Shown here: positions 53,334 through 61,995 of the stretch, piece by piece
Position numbering within the stretch: the first letter of the stretch is position 1
How the letters are laid out: every line of letters starts with the position of its first letter
The notes under the pieces: generated by a model
What the model saw: only the letters and a program-made list of their open reading frames with translations
Told to the model about the DNA's origin: nothing
Database searches by the model: none
Translations under genes and position numbers: made by a program
Source: Limosilactobacillus rudii
GTDB lineage: Bacteria > Bacillota > Bacilli > Lactobacillales > Lactobacillaceae
Assembly: GCF_014145455.1 (NCBI RefSeq)
Contig: NZ_JACIVB010000054.1
Coordinates: 186,001 to 250,000, forward strand
Length of the DNA stretch: 64,000 bases
Direction of reading: 5' to 3'

Positions 53334-54524
53334 TTATTCGGTTAGCCAACTATATAGGTCTATAATTTTGATATTAGGATTTAAATGTGCATAATTAAGT
53401 GCTGGTTTAACTGTAACTAAGACTTTATTATACTTAGCAGGCAAGTGACTAAGTCCACAAATTGCGCGATGGTATGCTGCATCATCGGCGAGTGAATAGG
53501 CAACTTGAATGCAAGTAAAAATCTCATTTTTGACTGCTACAAATGTAATCTCCTTGTCTTTAATCCGTCCACTATAGGCCTGGTACCCGCGACTAAGAAG
53601 GTCGATAAAAATAATGCTTTCAAGAATGCGTTGCGAAAGAACGTTCTTTTTAAAGGTTAGTGCTTGACGGATACTGGGATCGACGGGGTAGTAACGTATA
53701 TTAGTGCTTTTAACGTAATGACGAGAGAAGTCGTATTCTTTGCACGGGTAAAAAATAAAAGCTGTTTGGAGAAATTGCAGGTAGAAGTCGACAGTTTTAT
53801 TAGAGGTCGGGATATGATGTCGTTTTAATCCATCGACAATCTGAGAAATATTTTGTGTTGTTCCCGCATGGTGTGCTAAGTGGCGCGCTAATTGTTTAGT
53901 AAGGCCCGGATTACAGAGAGTTGCTTGCTGAGTAAAGTCAGTGATAATAATTGTGTTAATAATCCCGTTAATGTAATTAATCAGATTAGTAGGACCGTGG
54001 ATCTCGTGGGTATAGGGGAAACCGCCCGTATTTAAATATTGATATAAGGTTTGGGAATCAGCATCTTGCTGGTTCCTTTTTAAGTATTCACGATAGCTGC
54101 AAGGGAAGACAGGGATTACGACAGTGGGGGCCATTTGTTGAAGATTACTTTCATTAAGGATTGTTTTGTTTGAGCTTGTAATATAGATGTCGGTATTTGC
54201 CAATGAATTTAATGCGTTAATAACGCGGGCAAATTCGGGGACAATCTCAATCTCATCAAGAAAAAGGTAATTCATTTGGTGCTTACATAGTCGGTCGACA
54301 ATGAATTGTAATAGGTATTCCGGGTTGCTTAGTTCATTATCCTGGAGGTATTCAAAATTAATAATTTGGATTTGACTTGGGGTAACTTCTTGCCGGCGAA
54401 GACTTGCGCGAAATTGATCAAGAATAGTAGTCTTACCACACCGACGGACACCGACGAGAATTTTAACCGTTGGCTGGTTCATATTGTTTATTAATTGGTT
54501 AAGATATTTTGTCCGGATAAACAT
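53334..54524 (-). CDS. AAA_14/DUF4143 ATPase
   Basis: This is a 396-residue protein. An AAA_14 domain (P-loop VGVRRCGKTT near 27; Walker B LFLDEIEIVP) is followed by a DUF4143 C-terminal domain (from about 195). The start at 54524 follows TTGAGGTGTAAC. Function is unknown in this family; genes of this type often show mobile, scattered distribution. Its neighbours are unrelated. Confidence 0.85.
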   Translation of the reverse strand: MFIRTKYLNQLINNMNQPTVKILVGVRRCGKTTILDQFRASLRRQEVTPSQIQIINFEYLQDNELSNPEYLLQFIVDRLCKHQMNYLFLDEIEIVPEFARVINALNSLANTDIYITSSNKTILNESNLQQMAPTVVIPVFPCSYREYLKRNQQDADSQTLYQYLNTGGFPYTHEIHGPTNLINYINGIINTIIITDFTQQATLCNPGLTKQLARHLAHHAGTTQNISQIVDGLKRHHIPTSNKTVDFYLQFLQTAFIFYPCKEYDFSRHYVKSTNIRYYPVDPSIRQALTFKKNVLSQRILESIIFIDLLSRGYQAYSGRIKDKEITFVAVKNEIFTCIQVAYSLADDAAYHRAICGLSHLPAKYNKVLVTVKPALNYAHLNPNIKIIDLYSWLTE

Positions 54525-54728
54525 GTTACACCTCAAGTAAAATTTTAATATTAACTAAAGTTTACCAAAACATGAAAACGCATTCAAATACCAAGATTTG
54601 GAATAGATTACAAATCTAACATTTAATTATGGTGATAAAAGTACTAGTAAAAGTAAAAAAATAAGTTTTTAATACCTGTAAAATCAAGCATTCAACCGGT
54701 TGCACAAAGGATTTGTTAACCATTTGTG

Positions 54729-54757
54729 TTGACAAAGTAGTAAATACCACTTAAGAA
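54729..54757 (+). promoter_or_regulatory. Promoter-like element for small ORF
   Basis: A perfect TTGACA (54729-54734) with a 17-nt spacer leads to TAAGAA (54752-54757), a poor -10. It is 36 nt before the small ORF start. Confidence 0.4.
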
Positions 54758-54792
54758 GGATACATACTAAGAGATGCGAGGAGGTTAGCGTA

Positions 54793-54882
54793 ATGAGTAT
54801 AACTGATAAGGATACACAAACTCTTGAAACACAAGCTGTTGATGAAGAGCTACGTCTACTAAATATTGATTTGGAGAATTAG
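54793..54882 (+). CDS. Small ORF of 29 residues with own ribosome binding site and terminator
   Basis: An ATG at 54793 follows a strong GAGGAGGTTAGCGTA ribosome binding site and opens a 29-residue frame ending in TAG. The peptide is acidic with no Cys: it begins MSITDKDTQTLETQ and ends ELRLLNIDLEN, so it is probably an amphipathic helix in the second half. Promoter-like sequence lies upstream and a terminator 40 nt downstream, so the unit looks complete. I do not recognise a family. Alternatives are a leader peptide or a precursor peptide; no modification genes lie nearby. Confidence 0.6.
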   Translation: MSITDKDTQTLETQAVDEELRLLNIDLEN

Positions 54883-54922
54883 AACAATCAACACTCTCAA
54901 TAAAATTCCATCTAATAAAAAC

Positions 54923-54949
54923 GGCTAGGCAAAATTGCCTAGCCTTTTA
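54923..54949 (+). terminator. Terminator after small ORF
   Basis: A perfect 10-bp stem GGCTAGGCAA / TTGCCTAGCC with a 2-nt loop (a slightly shorter stem with a larger loop is more realistic), followed by TTTTA. It isolates the small ORF from guaA. Confidence 0.85.
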
Positions 54950-55039
54950 ATATGAGTTTATAAATAATCATTGACCATGGATAGTTCAGCCTGTAAACTA
55001 GCCTTTAAGAATAAAACTTTTAACAAAGGAAGTGGCATT

Positions 55040-56593
55040 GTGGCAAACATCAATTTAGATGCGTTTGATAAGATCATTGTGCTGGATTTTGGAAGTCAGT
55101 ACAATCAGTTGATTACTCGTCGGCTTCGTGACTTTGGTATTTACTCTGAGTTGCTTTCACATAAGCTAACTGCAAATGATATCAAGAAGATTAACCCAAA
55201 GGGAATTATCTTCTCTGGTGGCCCTAACAGTGTATATGATCCGAATGCATTTAAGGTCGATCCTGAAATCTTTAAGCTTGGTATTCCAATCTTAGGTATT
55301 TGTTACGGAATGCAGTTGATGTCATATGACCTTGGCGGAAAGGTTGAAAAGGCAGACAATTCCGAATATGGTCGTGCTGACATTGAAGTAGTAGATGATA
55401 ACGCAGTATTGTTTAACGGTTTGCCTAAGAAGCAATATGTATGGATGAGTCATGGTGATTTAGTTACCAAGGCTCCAGCAGGTTTCACCGTAACGGCAAC
55501 GAGCAAGAATTGTCCGATTGCTTCAATTGCCGACAATGACCGGAAATTCTACGGTGTTCAATTCCACCCTGAGGTTCGTAATTCTGAGTATGGTCTAGAT
55601 ATTTTACGGCGGTTTGCCTTTGATGTTTGTGGTGCACAAGCAAACTGGACGATGGATGATTTCATCGACATGCAAATTGATGAGATTCGCCAAGAAGTTG
55701 GTGATAAGAAGGTTATTCTCGGACTTTCTGGCGGTGTCGACTCCAGTGTTACTGCCGTTTTAATTCACAAGGCAATTGGTGACCAGTTGACTTGTATCTT
55801 TGTTGACCACGGTTTGTTGCGTAAAAATGAAGCAAACCAAGTGATGGATGCATTGAGCCGGGATCTTGGTGTTAACATTGTCAAGGTCGATGCGGCTGAC
55901 CGCTTCCTTGGCAAGTTAGCAGGTGTTACAGACCCTGAACAAAAGCGGAAGATCATTGGAAAAGAATTTATCGAAGTATTTAATGAAGAAGCAAAGAAGA
56001 TTAAAGATGCTGACTTCTTAGCTCAAGGAACCTTGTATACTGACGTGATTGAGTCAGGGACTGATACTGCACAGACAATCAAGTCTCACCATAACGTTGG
56101 AGGATTACCCAAAGAGCTTGGTTTTAAGCTAATTGAACCTTTGCGTAAGCTCTTTAAGGATGAGACCCGTGAGCTAGGAGAAAAGCTTGGCATTCCACAT
56201 GAATTAGTATGGCGGCAACCATTCCCTGGCCCTGGTTTAGGTATCCGGGTGATCGGTGAAATCACACCTGAAAAGCTTGAAATTGTCCGTGAGAGTGACG
56301 CTATTTTACGTGATGAGATCAAGAAGGCTGGTCTTGATGAAAAGATTTGGCAATACTTCACTGTTTTACCAGGTATTCGCTCTGTTGGAGTGATGGGTGA
56401 TGGCCGGACCTACGATTATGCAGTTGCTATCCGCGCGGTTACCTCAATTGACGGAATGACTGCTGACTTCGCAAAGATTCCATGGGATGTCTTACAAAGA
56501 ATCTCCGTCCGAATTGTCAATGAAGTGGATCACGTCAACCGTATTCTCTATGATGTCACGAGTAAGCCGCCGTCGACTATAGAGTACGAATAG
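55040..56593 (+). CDS. guaA: GMP synthase (glutamine-hydrolysing)
   Basis: This is a 517-residue enzyme that converts XMP to GMP. The start is GTG at 55040 after AAAGGAAGTGG; an in-frame ATG at 54971 would add an unusual 23-residue tail. The glutaminase domain has GICYGMQLM (Cys) and GVQFHPEV (His, Glu). The ATP-pyrophosphatase domain has [11 protein letters not shown]. The C-terminus reads KPPSTIEYE, as in the family. No purine riboswitch was recognised before it; the unit directly upstream is the small ORF. Confidence 0.95.
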   Translation: MANINLDAFDKIIVLDFGSQYNQLITRRLRDFGIYSELLSHKLTANDIKKINPKGIIFSGGPNSVYDPNAFKVDPEIFKLGIPILGICYGMQLMSYDLGGKVEKADNSEYGRADIEVVDDNAVLFNGLPKKQYVWMSHGDLVTKAPAGFTVTATSKNCPIASIADNDRKFYGVQFHPEVRNSEYGLDILRRFAFDVCGAQANWTMDDFIDMQIDEIRQEVGDKKVILGLSGGVDSSVTAVLIHKAIGDQLTCIFVDHGLLRKNEANQVMDALSRDLGVNIVKVDAADRFLGKLAGVTDPEQKRKIIGKEFIEVFNEEAKKIKDADFLAQGTLYTDVIESGTDTAQTIKSHHNVGGLPKELGFKLIEPLRKLFKDETRELGEKLGIPHELVWRQPFPGPGLGIRVIGEITPEKLEIVRESDAILRDEIKKAGLDEKIWQYFTVLPGIRSVGVMGDGRTYDYAVAIRAVTSIDGMTADFAKIPWDVLQRISVRIVNEVDHVNRILYDVTSKPPSTIEYE

Positions 56594-56949
56594 AACTGTA
56601 ATGTAACTTAGAGTTAGAATGGCGATATAACGGTATTTTGGCAGTGTTAAAACTTGGTGCTTTTACTATAGAAATGGAAAATAGTTTTATGTAACTTCGA
56701 CATTTTTCAATAGCGATGTAAGGTTATTGGGTATGATGGACTATGTGCTGGTAAGAATCGAAGAATGATGGCGTAAGTCAGTTAAATGATCAATACAAGA
56801 ATTTAACGCGTTAAATCCATAACTAATTTGGAGTACTCCTTGCAATGGTATAAGGATAAGGGTGGAGCTTCAAATCCTCTAGACAGTACTAGATAAAGTC
56901 TAATAGCCTGTTATAACGGCATTCCCAGCCGTTATAACAGGCTATTTTT
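56594..56949 (+). ncRNA. Candidate non-coding RNA or long guaA 3' UTR
   Basis: The 300 or so bases after guaA hold no convincing reading frame, yet end at a very strong terminator (56902-56949). The segment includes the palindrome GGAGTACTCC and a T-arm-like TTCAAATCC with four of five pairs, though no full tRNA fold. Either the guaA transcript is extended or a small RNA starts inside. I found no clear promoter. Confidence 0.35.
56902..56949 (+). terminator. Very strong rho-independent terminator
   Basis: A perfect 19-bp stem (arms 56902-56920 and 56928-56946) has a 7-nt loop and a TTTTT run overlapping the 3' arm end. It is 309 nt after the guaA stop with no gene between. Confidence 0.9.
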
Positions 56950-57197
56950 CGTTAAAAAATGTTACTGACTTCTCACTTTTTTCACATGATTACTTATCGT
57001 ATTGTTTTAATACTTGGTGAATCACTGCAGTTCAATATTACCAAGCGTTCTGGTGATTTTGACGTGTGGAAATCTGAAAAAATGGGGTGTTAAAGGTTAA
57101 TAACAATGCTCATTTAGACACTAAAGTTATAAAATAATGCAAACTAATTATTTAGGCTTAAATAATTTGAGAATATCGAAAAACTTATTGGAAGTTC
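56950..57197. other. Intergenic region downstream of terminator
   Basis: AT-rich sequence with no supported gene. A 35-codon plus-strand frame (56986-57093) lacks a ribosome binding site and I do not count it as a gene. Confidence 0.5.
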
Positions 57198-57842
57198 TTA
57201 TAATGGTTGTGAATCATAATCTGGTCGTTCTAGTTGGTAGATTTCACCAAGTCGTCCATAATTTGGTCCCGCTAAACGGGCAATTGGGTTTAATGCTTTG
57301 ATGTCAATATGGTAACGATCATCAACAATTGTATCATCAATTAAATAGTCGACAACTTCCATGAGAAGAATTATTGCATCTTGCTGGTTATCTTGATTAT
57401 CAACCGGAATGGCTTTGTATAATTTGGTTTCCAATCTGACGGGCGCATCAGCAATTGCAGGTGTTTTGATTGTATTGCTTGGAACTAATTGAAGATGACT
57501 TTTGATGACCTCACTTTCACCATACGGTAGGGTAGCTGCTGTTTTGTTTAATACCTGTAATTCATTTTCGTTAGGAATTTGTACGATTGCTTCCTTTTCG
57601 CGTAAAATATTACGAACAGTATCTTTAGGCTTTCCTTGCTGGGTTTCACCAATTCCTAAAGTAATTAGGGGACGGCTACTTGGAACTGAGGAGAAGAAAC
57701 TAAATGGTGCAAGATTAACACTTTCGCCATCTTCATTTAGGGTACTTACCCAAGCAACGGTGCGGGGGATAATCAATCCAGAGAGTAGTTTGTAGTTATC
57801 GCCGGCCGACAGGGCCTTGCTTGAAATCTTTTTGATAATCAT
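57198..57842 (-). CDS. Flavin reductase-like / FMN-binding split-barrel protein
   Basis: This is a 214-residue protein of the flavin reductase-like domain family. NYKLLSGLIIPRTVAWVST and VNLAPFSFFSSVPSSRPLI are typical FMN-binding segments. It probably reduces or binds FMN/FAD for a partner enzyme. It is co-directional with the SDR gene, 13 nt after its stop, so the two form an operon divergent from an HxlR regulator. Confidence 0.85.
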   Translation of the reverse strand: MIIKKISSKALSAGDNYKLLSGLIIPRTVAWVSTLNEDGESVNLAPFSFFSSVPSSRPLITLGIGETQQGKPKDTVRNILREKEAIVQIPNENELQVLNKTAATLPYGESEVIKSHLQLVPSNTIKTPAIADAPVRLETKLYKAIPVDNQDNQQDAIILLMEVVDYLIDDTIVDDRYHIDIKALNPIARLAGPNYGRLGEIYQLERPDYDSQPL

Positions 57843-57855
57843 TCACCTTGCTTTA

Positions 57856-58611
57856 TTATTGAGCAGTGTAGCCACCATCAGCAACAAATTCACTTCCAGT
57901 TGAGAAGCTTGATTCATCACTAGCCAGGAATAAGAGCATATTAGCAATTTCTTCGGCTTTTCCTAATCGGCCGACCGGGTGAAGACCAAGTAACTTGTCC
58001 TTTAGCTTTGGATCATCTGCCATTTGCTTTTCAACAAGAGGAGTCATGATATACCCAGGATGAACAGAGTTAACACGAATATTATAGCCCTTTCTAGCAG
58101 TATCGAGAGCTGCTGATTTGGTCATCATCCGCACACCGCCTTTGGATGCGTTATAAGCAAAGAGATCAGGGTCACCAATTAAACCTTCAATTGAGGAAAC
58201 ATTGATGATTGAATTACTTTCATGGTTGTCTTTCATTGCATTAATCCCGTAATGAATACCATACATCGTTCCAGTTAAGTTAATTGAAATGGTCTTATCC
58301 CAGATATCATCAGTAATATTCTCCGCGTCTGCAAAGATACCGACACCAGCATTGTTAACTACAATGTTGAGCTTGCCAAATGTTTTTAACGTAGTGTCAA
58401 TGACGTGTTTCCAGTCATTTTCTTGGGACACGTCCTGTTGAACAAAGCGTGCGTTAGGGCCAAGCTCTTTTGCTGCTTTTTCACCGGTTGCCGAGTTCCG
58501 AGCGGTAATAACAACTTTGGCTCCCTCTTTGATAAATAATTTAGCGCTAGCAAAGCCAATTCCCATACTTCCACCAGTAATGATTGCTACTTTATTTTTT
58601 AATCGATCCAT
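57856..58611 (-). CDS. Short-chain dehydrogenase/reductase
   Basis: This is a 251-residue NAD(P)-dependent oxidoreductase. The start at 58611 (MDRLKNKVAIITGG) follows GAGGAAAAAATA; an in-frame start at 58683 lacks a site. The cofactor motif is TGGSMGIGFA, then NNAGVG and the catalytic S/Y/K triad in YNASKGG. R-alcohol dehydrogenases and glucose dehydrogenases of lactobacilli look like this; the substrate is unknown. It is divergent from an HxlR gene. Confidence 0.9.
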   Translation of the reverse strand: MDRLKNKVAIITGGSMGIGFASAKLFIKEGAKVVITARNSATGEKAAKELGPNARFVQQDVSQENDWKHVIDTTLKTFGKLNIVVNNAGVGIFADAENITDDIWDKTISINLTGTMYGIHYGINAMKDNHESNSIINVSSIEGLIGDPDLFAYNASKGGVRMMTKSAALDTARKGYNIRVNSVHPGYIMTPLVEKQMADDPKLKDKLLGLHPVGRLGKAEEIANMLLFLASDESSFSTGSEFVADGGYTAQ

Positions 58612-58672
58612 TATTTTTTCCTCCTCGTAATTATCTTCACAAGGCGAGTATAATTTAAAGTAAACAAATGAT

Positions 58673-58686
58673 AAAGTAGGCACTTT
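58673..58686. promoter_or_regulatory. Possible HxlR operator in divergent region
   Basis: AAAGTAGGCACTTT is an imperfect palindrome (5-bp arms AAAGT/ACTTT, 4-nt centre) between the SDR start and the HxlR gene, where an autoregulatory operator would be expected. This is suggestive only. Confidence 0.3.
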
Positions 58687-58721
58687 AAGGTACCCATAGA
58701 GTAGAAAGGGGATGAATATAA

Positions 58722-59141
58722 ATGGAAGAATATAACCTTGGTGTTTATTACATTCTGAAAATAATTAATGGAAAGTGGAAACCTTCAATTATTTGCTTTT
58801 TGGGCGCTGGTAAAAACCGTTACGGTGAATTACTGCGGCATGTCAATGCTGTAGCGCCGACAAAAGTGTCTAAGAAAGTACTAACACAACAGCTGAAACA
58901 GTTAATGGCAGATCAGATCATCCAAAGAAAGGATTTTAAAGGAGATTCTCCCCATGTCGAATATTCGCTCACTAATGAGGGCGAACAGTTACGGCGGATG
59001 ATCATTAAACTTTCTAAATTTGGTGAAAAGATGGCTCATCAGCTGTCGACTCCTGAAAATCCAATTAATATTTTGTACTTATATGATTCAGAAGAAGGAA
59101 AGCTGCCTTTAAAAAATCTGAATGTGGATAATAAAAAATAA
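58722..59141 (+). CDS. HxlR-family transcriptional regulator
   Basis: This is a 139-residue winged-helix regulator: ILKIINGKWKPSIICFLGAGKNRYGELLRHV is the HxlR core, and LTQQLKQLMADQIIQRKDF is the recognition and wing region. HxlR/YodB proteins often sense electrophiles by a conserved N-terminal Cys; here one Cys lies in SIICFLG, a less usual position. It likely controls the divergent SDR/flavin-reductase pair. The stop codon lies in the stem of the terminator that follows. Confidence 0.88.
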   Translation: MEEYNLGVYYILKIINGKWKPSIICFLGAGKNRYGELLRHVNAVAPTKVSKKVLTQQLKQLMADQIIQRKDFKGDSPHVEYSLTNEGEQLRRMIIKLSKFGEKMAHQLSTPENPINILYLYDSEEGKLPLKNLNVDNKK

Positions 59142-59178
59142 AGCCAGTGCCTACTAAATTCAAGGCACTGGCTTTATT
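59137..59178. terminator. Bidirectional terminator
   Basis: AATAAAGCCAGTGCC (59137-59151) pairs perfectly with GGCACTGGCTTTATT (59164-59178). The HxlR stop is in the first arm and the stop of the convergent gene touches the second. Confidence 0.88.
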
Positions 59179-59429
59179 TATCCTTTTTCTCCACGACTTT
59201 GTCGGTCCATATTTTCGATTACAACATCGAAAATATCCCCCCAATTAGCCAAATAGTCAATTAGCTTTCCGGGATGGTTGGTATGGAAGTGAATTTTCAT
59301 TAATTCATTATCACCACCGACGGTTAACGAGTTACGAACGAAATGGTCCGTGATTTGTTTGCGCAGTTGTATTTCTGATAATAGGCAGCCTTCAACTAGG
59401 GCTTGGGTATCAAAGTGATATTCGCTCAT
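59178..59429 (-). CDS. Stand-alone FakA C-terminal-like (DAK2-associated) domain
   Basis: This is an 83-residue protein, resembling the middle/C-terminal part of fatty acid kinase FakA (YloV), where the phrase VGDxDLVKVHVHTxDPG is conserved; here it reads VGGDNELMKIHFHTNHPGK and closes with VVIENMDRQ. The kinase DhaL domain is missing. It may be a truncated paralogue or a self-standing domain. It lies 16 nt after the nitroreductase, so it is probably co-transcribed. Confidence 0.65.
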   Translation of the reverse strand: MSEYHFDTQALVEGCLLSEIQLRKQITDHFVRNSLTVGGDNELMKIHFHTNHPGKLIDYLANWGDIFDVVIENMDRQSRGEKG

Positions 59430-59445
59430 TTGCTTTATTCTCGAC

Positions 59446-60180
59446 TTATTTTAGGGTAAATCCTTGTTCACGGATGAAGTCAGCTACTTCTGGTCGCTTA
59501 ACATCTGAAAAAAATTTAAGTTGACTTGTTGACCAATCCATCTTTTTGGGATGACTAGGCCGATTGAGATAATAATTTTCCATTACTTGATCGTATTGGT
59601 TGAGGTCAGTAAATTCATCAGGATTATATTGGTTTTTACTGACGAGGTTTTTAAGTGGGAGTCTTGGCTTCACACCATTCTTAGCAATTGGTTCACCAAT
59701 TGTTAAACCAAATAATGGTAGGGTATATTTTGGAAGGTGAAGCAAATCTTTGATCCGAGTTAAATTATTCCTAATTCCACCAATATAGCAGATGCCGAGG
59801 TCTAAAGATTCGGCGGCAACTGCCATATTTTCAGCGGCAATAGCTGTATCAACAACACTTACTAAGAGGGATTCCATATTTTTGATTGGTGCAAGGCTCT
59901 TGTGATGAGTTTCTAGTAATGTTGCTTGACGATACAAATCAGCCACAAAAATATAGAGGGCACCACTCTTTTTAACATAGGCGGCACTTTGCGAAATTTC
60001 GGCAATTTCATTTCTAACCTGCTCGTCAGTAATTTCAATGATGGAAGTTGCCTGAACAAAATTTGAAGAAGAGCCAGCGTGGGCAGCAGTTAAGAGTTTT
60101 TGCTTAGTTTCCTTAGAGAGTGGCTTTCCTTTAAAGTCACGGACAGAAACATGGTTATTCATTAGATTAATTACGTTCAT
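59446..60180 (-). CDS. NfsA-like nitroreductase / NADPH oxidoreductase
   Basis: This is a 244-residue FMN-dependent oxidoreductase of the nitroreductase superfamily: NNHVSVRDFKGKPLSKE at the N-terminus, AAHAGSSSNFVQATSI for FMN contact and GLTIGEP near 185 are typical of NfsA/FRP types. It would reduce quinones, nitro compounds or flavins. The start abuts the stop of the HxlR gene upstream, so the two are coupled. Confidence 0.9.
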   Translation of the reverse strand: MNVINLMNNHVSVRDFKGKPLSKETKQKLLTAAHAGSSSNFVQATSIIEITDEQVRNEIAEISQSAAYVKKSGALYIFVADLYRQATLLETHHKSLAPIKNMESLLVSVVDTAIAAENMAVAAESLDLGICYIGGIRNNLTRIKDLLHLPKYTLPLFGLTIGEPIAKNGVKPRLPLKNLVSKNQYNPDEFTDLNQYDQVMENYYLNRPSHPKKMDWSTSQLKFFSDVKRPEVADFIREQGFTLK

Positions 60181-60537
60181 TTATTGGATATCCTTTCTGA
60201 GAAACATTTCGTTATCTTTTCCCCAATCACAAATCATTCGTAAAATAGGCAATAGACTTTTTCCCTTAGGAGCTAATGAATATTCAACTTTTGGTGGTAT
60301 TTGGGGGTACTCCTTACGAATAATTAGATCATTTTCTTCTAACTCTTTTAATTTCTTTGAAAGTACTCGATTAGTGATATTACCAAGCGTACTTTTTATT
60401 TCGCCATAGCGCATTGTTCCAATTTCAGAGATGCAGAATAAAATATTCATCTTCCACTTACCACTAATTAAGTCCATCGCTTCATTAAAGGGCTCCATAT
60501 CAATTCTCTTAAAATTTGCTAAAACAGTCTTATCCAT
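60181..60537 (-). CDS. HxlR-family transcriptional regulator
   Basis: This is a 118-residue winged-helix protein with core ISGKWKMNILFCISEIGTMRYGEI and VLSKKLKELEENDLI. It heads the minus-strand unit HxlR-nitroreductase-FakA-like domain and is divergent from the DsbA-like gene. A perfect palindrome upstream is its likely operator. Confidence 0.9.
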   Translation of the reverse strand: MDKTVLANFKRIDMEPFNEAMDLISGKWKMNILFCISEIGTMRYGEIKSTLGNITNRVLSKKLKELEENDLIIRKEYPQIPPKVEYSLAPKGKSLLPILRMICDWGKDNEMFLRKDIQ

Positions 60538-60561
60538 ATTTCCTCCTTTACTATCCTTTTA

Positions 60562-60574
60562 GATACCTGGTATC
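60562..60574. promoter_or_regulatory. Perfect palindrome, likely HxlR operator
   Basis: GATACCTGGTATC is a perfect 6-bp arm palindrome with one central base. It lies 25 nt upstream of the HxlR start and about 92 nt upstream of the divergent DsbA-like start. GTATC/GATAC half-sites are typical of HxlR-type operators. Confidence 0.6.
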
Positions 60575-60665
60575 AAAAAAGTCCATACTTGTCATTGGTA
60601 TATGGCCATTATATACTAAAATCATTCTTGAAGCTAACTTTTTGTAAGTTAAGGAGATGCGAATT

Positions 60666-61322
60666 ATGGTAAAAATTTCTGTATGGACTGATTATGCTTG
60701 CCCATTTTGTTATATTGCAGAAGCTCGGATTGATAATTTGGTAAAAGAGATGGGCATTGAGGATCAAGTTGAATTTGATTACCACAGTTTTGAACTTTAC
60801 CCAGATGCACCTAAGGATGTTCAAGAAACTACTGTTGTTCGTTTTGCTAAGAAGTATGGCTTAACCGAAAAGAAAGCAGCAGACCGGATCGATAAGATTG
60901 CGGAGATGGGTCGTGCAGAAGGATTGGATTTTAACTACAGTTCAACTTTGAACACTAACAGTATGGATGCACACCGGCTCACTCAATACGTTAATTCTTT
61001 GGGTGATCCTAAGCTAACCAAGCGTGTATCAGATTTGCTTTTTGATGCCTACTTTGGTAAGAATCTCAAGCTTGCTGACCACGATGTCCTGATGAACGTA
61101 GCTAAGGCGGCCGGACTAGATCTAACTAAGGTTAAGGAAGTTTTAGAGAGCAATGCCTTTTATGACAAAGTGCGAGCTGATGAAAACTTCATTATGAAGC
61201 AGGGGGTAAACGCAGTTCCGTTCTTTATTATTGATAATAAGGGAATCATGGGCGCACAGCCAAAAAATGTTTTTAAGCAAGTAATCACGGATGCATTGCA
61301 AAACGATAAGAATGCGAATTAA
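60666..61322 (+). CDS. DsbA-family oxidoreductase (FrnE-like)
   Basis: This is a 218-residue thioredoxin-fold protein with the CPFC motif (ACPFCYIAEARI) near residue 13 and the cis-Pro segment NAVPFFI near 190. The start at 60666 follows TTAAGGAGATGCGAATT. FrnE-like proteins are cytoplasmic disulfide or polyketide-associated oxidoreductases and in Firmicutes are often induced by thiol stress. It has no signal peptide. It is divergent from an HxlR regulator and followed by a hydrolase and thioredoxin. Confidence 0.9.
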   Translation: MVKISVWTDYACPFCYIAEARIDNLVKEMGIEDQVEFDYHSFELYPDAPKDVQETTVVRFAKKYGLTEKKAADRIDKIAEMGRAEGLDFNYSSTLNTNSMDAHRLTQYVNSLGDPKLTKRVSDLLFDAYFGKNLKLADHDVLMNVAKAAGLDLTKVKEVLESNAFYDKVRADENFIMKQGVNAVPFFIIDNKGIMGAQPKNVFKQVITDALQNDKNAN

Positions 61323-61340
61323 TTAGGCAGGTGACGTTAA

Positions 61341-61982
61341 TTGCGATTATATGTTCAACCAGTGCGCGATGTCTTTCAAACAAATTCCTACTTCTATATT
61401 AATGAAGAAAATCAACATGGTTGTCTAATCGATCCAGGCGCCCAAGCTGATGTGTTACTGAGTTCAATTGAGAAACATAGCTTTCAGATTGATGCGATCT
61501 TACTAACTCATGGTCACTTTGATCATACGGGAGCAGTCGATCAACTAACGAAGACATTAGAGATTCCGTATTATATTCATCAACGAGGCCCGGAATATTT
61601 AAAAAACGATGATCTTAATCTCGCAAAGCAGAATAATCGTCATATCCAAATTGACCAAGCCCCACGCTTACTGAAAGATGGGGATTACCTTAATTTAGCA
61701 GAAGCTGGAATAGATTTTAAGATTCTTTATACCCCCGGACATTCCTTTGATTCCGTGACGTACTATGATGAAAAGAATGAAATATCCTTTGTGGGAGACG
61801 TTTTGTATAACGATGGTCCAGGAATCTGGCAGTTTCCGGGAGGCAATAAAGAAGAATTGATGACAACTATCAAGAATAAACTTTGTCCAATGCCAACTGG
61901 CATGCAGTGTTTCGTTGGCCATACAATGCCAATGCAAATTAGCCAAGTAAGACATGTAATGAAAGAAATCGATGAAAATTAA
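61341..61982 (+). CDS. MBL-fold metallo-hydrolase (glyoxalase II-like)
   Basis: This is a 213-residue metallo-beta-lactamase-fold protein. The metal motif HGHFDHTGA, the GHSFDSV segment and GHTMPMQ supply His/Asp ligands. The start is TTG at 61341 after GGCAGGTGACGTTAA. It is similar to hydroxyacylglutathione hydrolase-like proteins that act on thioesters. It precedes thioredoxin, with the stop 13 nt before the trx start. Confidence 0.87.
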   Translation: MRLYVQPVRDVFQTNSYFYINEENQHGCLIDPGAQADVLLSSIEKHSFQIDAILLTHGHFDHTGAVDQLTKTLEIPYYIHQRGPEYLKNDDLNLAKQNNRHIQIDQAPRLLKDGDYLNLAEAGIDFKILYTPGHSFDSVTYYDEKNEISFVGDVLYNDGPGIWQFPGGNKEELMTTIKNKLCPMPTGMQCFVGHTMPMQISQVRHVMKEIDEN

Positions 61983-61995
61983 AGGGGCTGAAAAA

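Noticed and set aside
54883-55039. Purine riboswitch before guaA
   Set aside because: The conserved core (such as TATA...ATATGG and GTNTCTAC) is absent; the hairpin there is a simple terminator of the small ORF.
56560-56620. guaA 3' end as genomic-island attachment site
   Set aside because: guaA is a known island target in other Firmicutes, but no integrase and no direct repeat of the gene end is present in the window.
56860-56900. tRNA-like T-arm in the guaA downstream region
   Set aside because: Only four of five T-stem pairs form and no acceptor, D or anticodon arms could be built around it.
56986-57093. 35-codon frame after the strong terminator
   Set aside because: No ribosome binding site or promoter; it resembles no family. 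It could be a relic, but there is no support.
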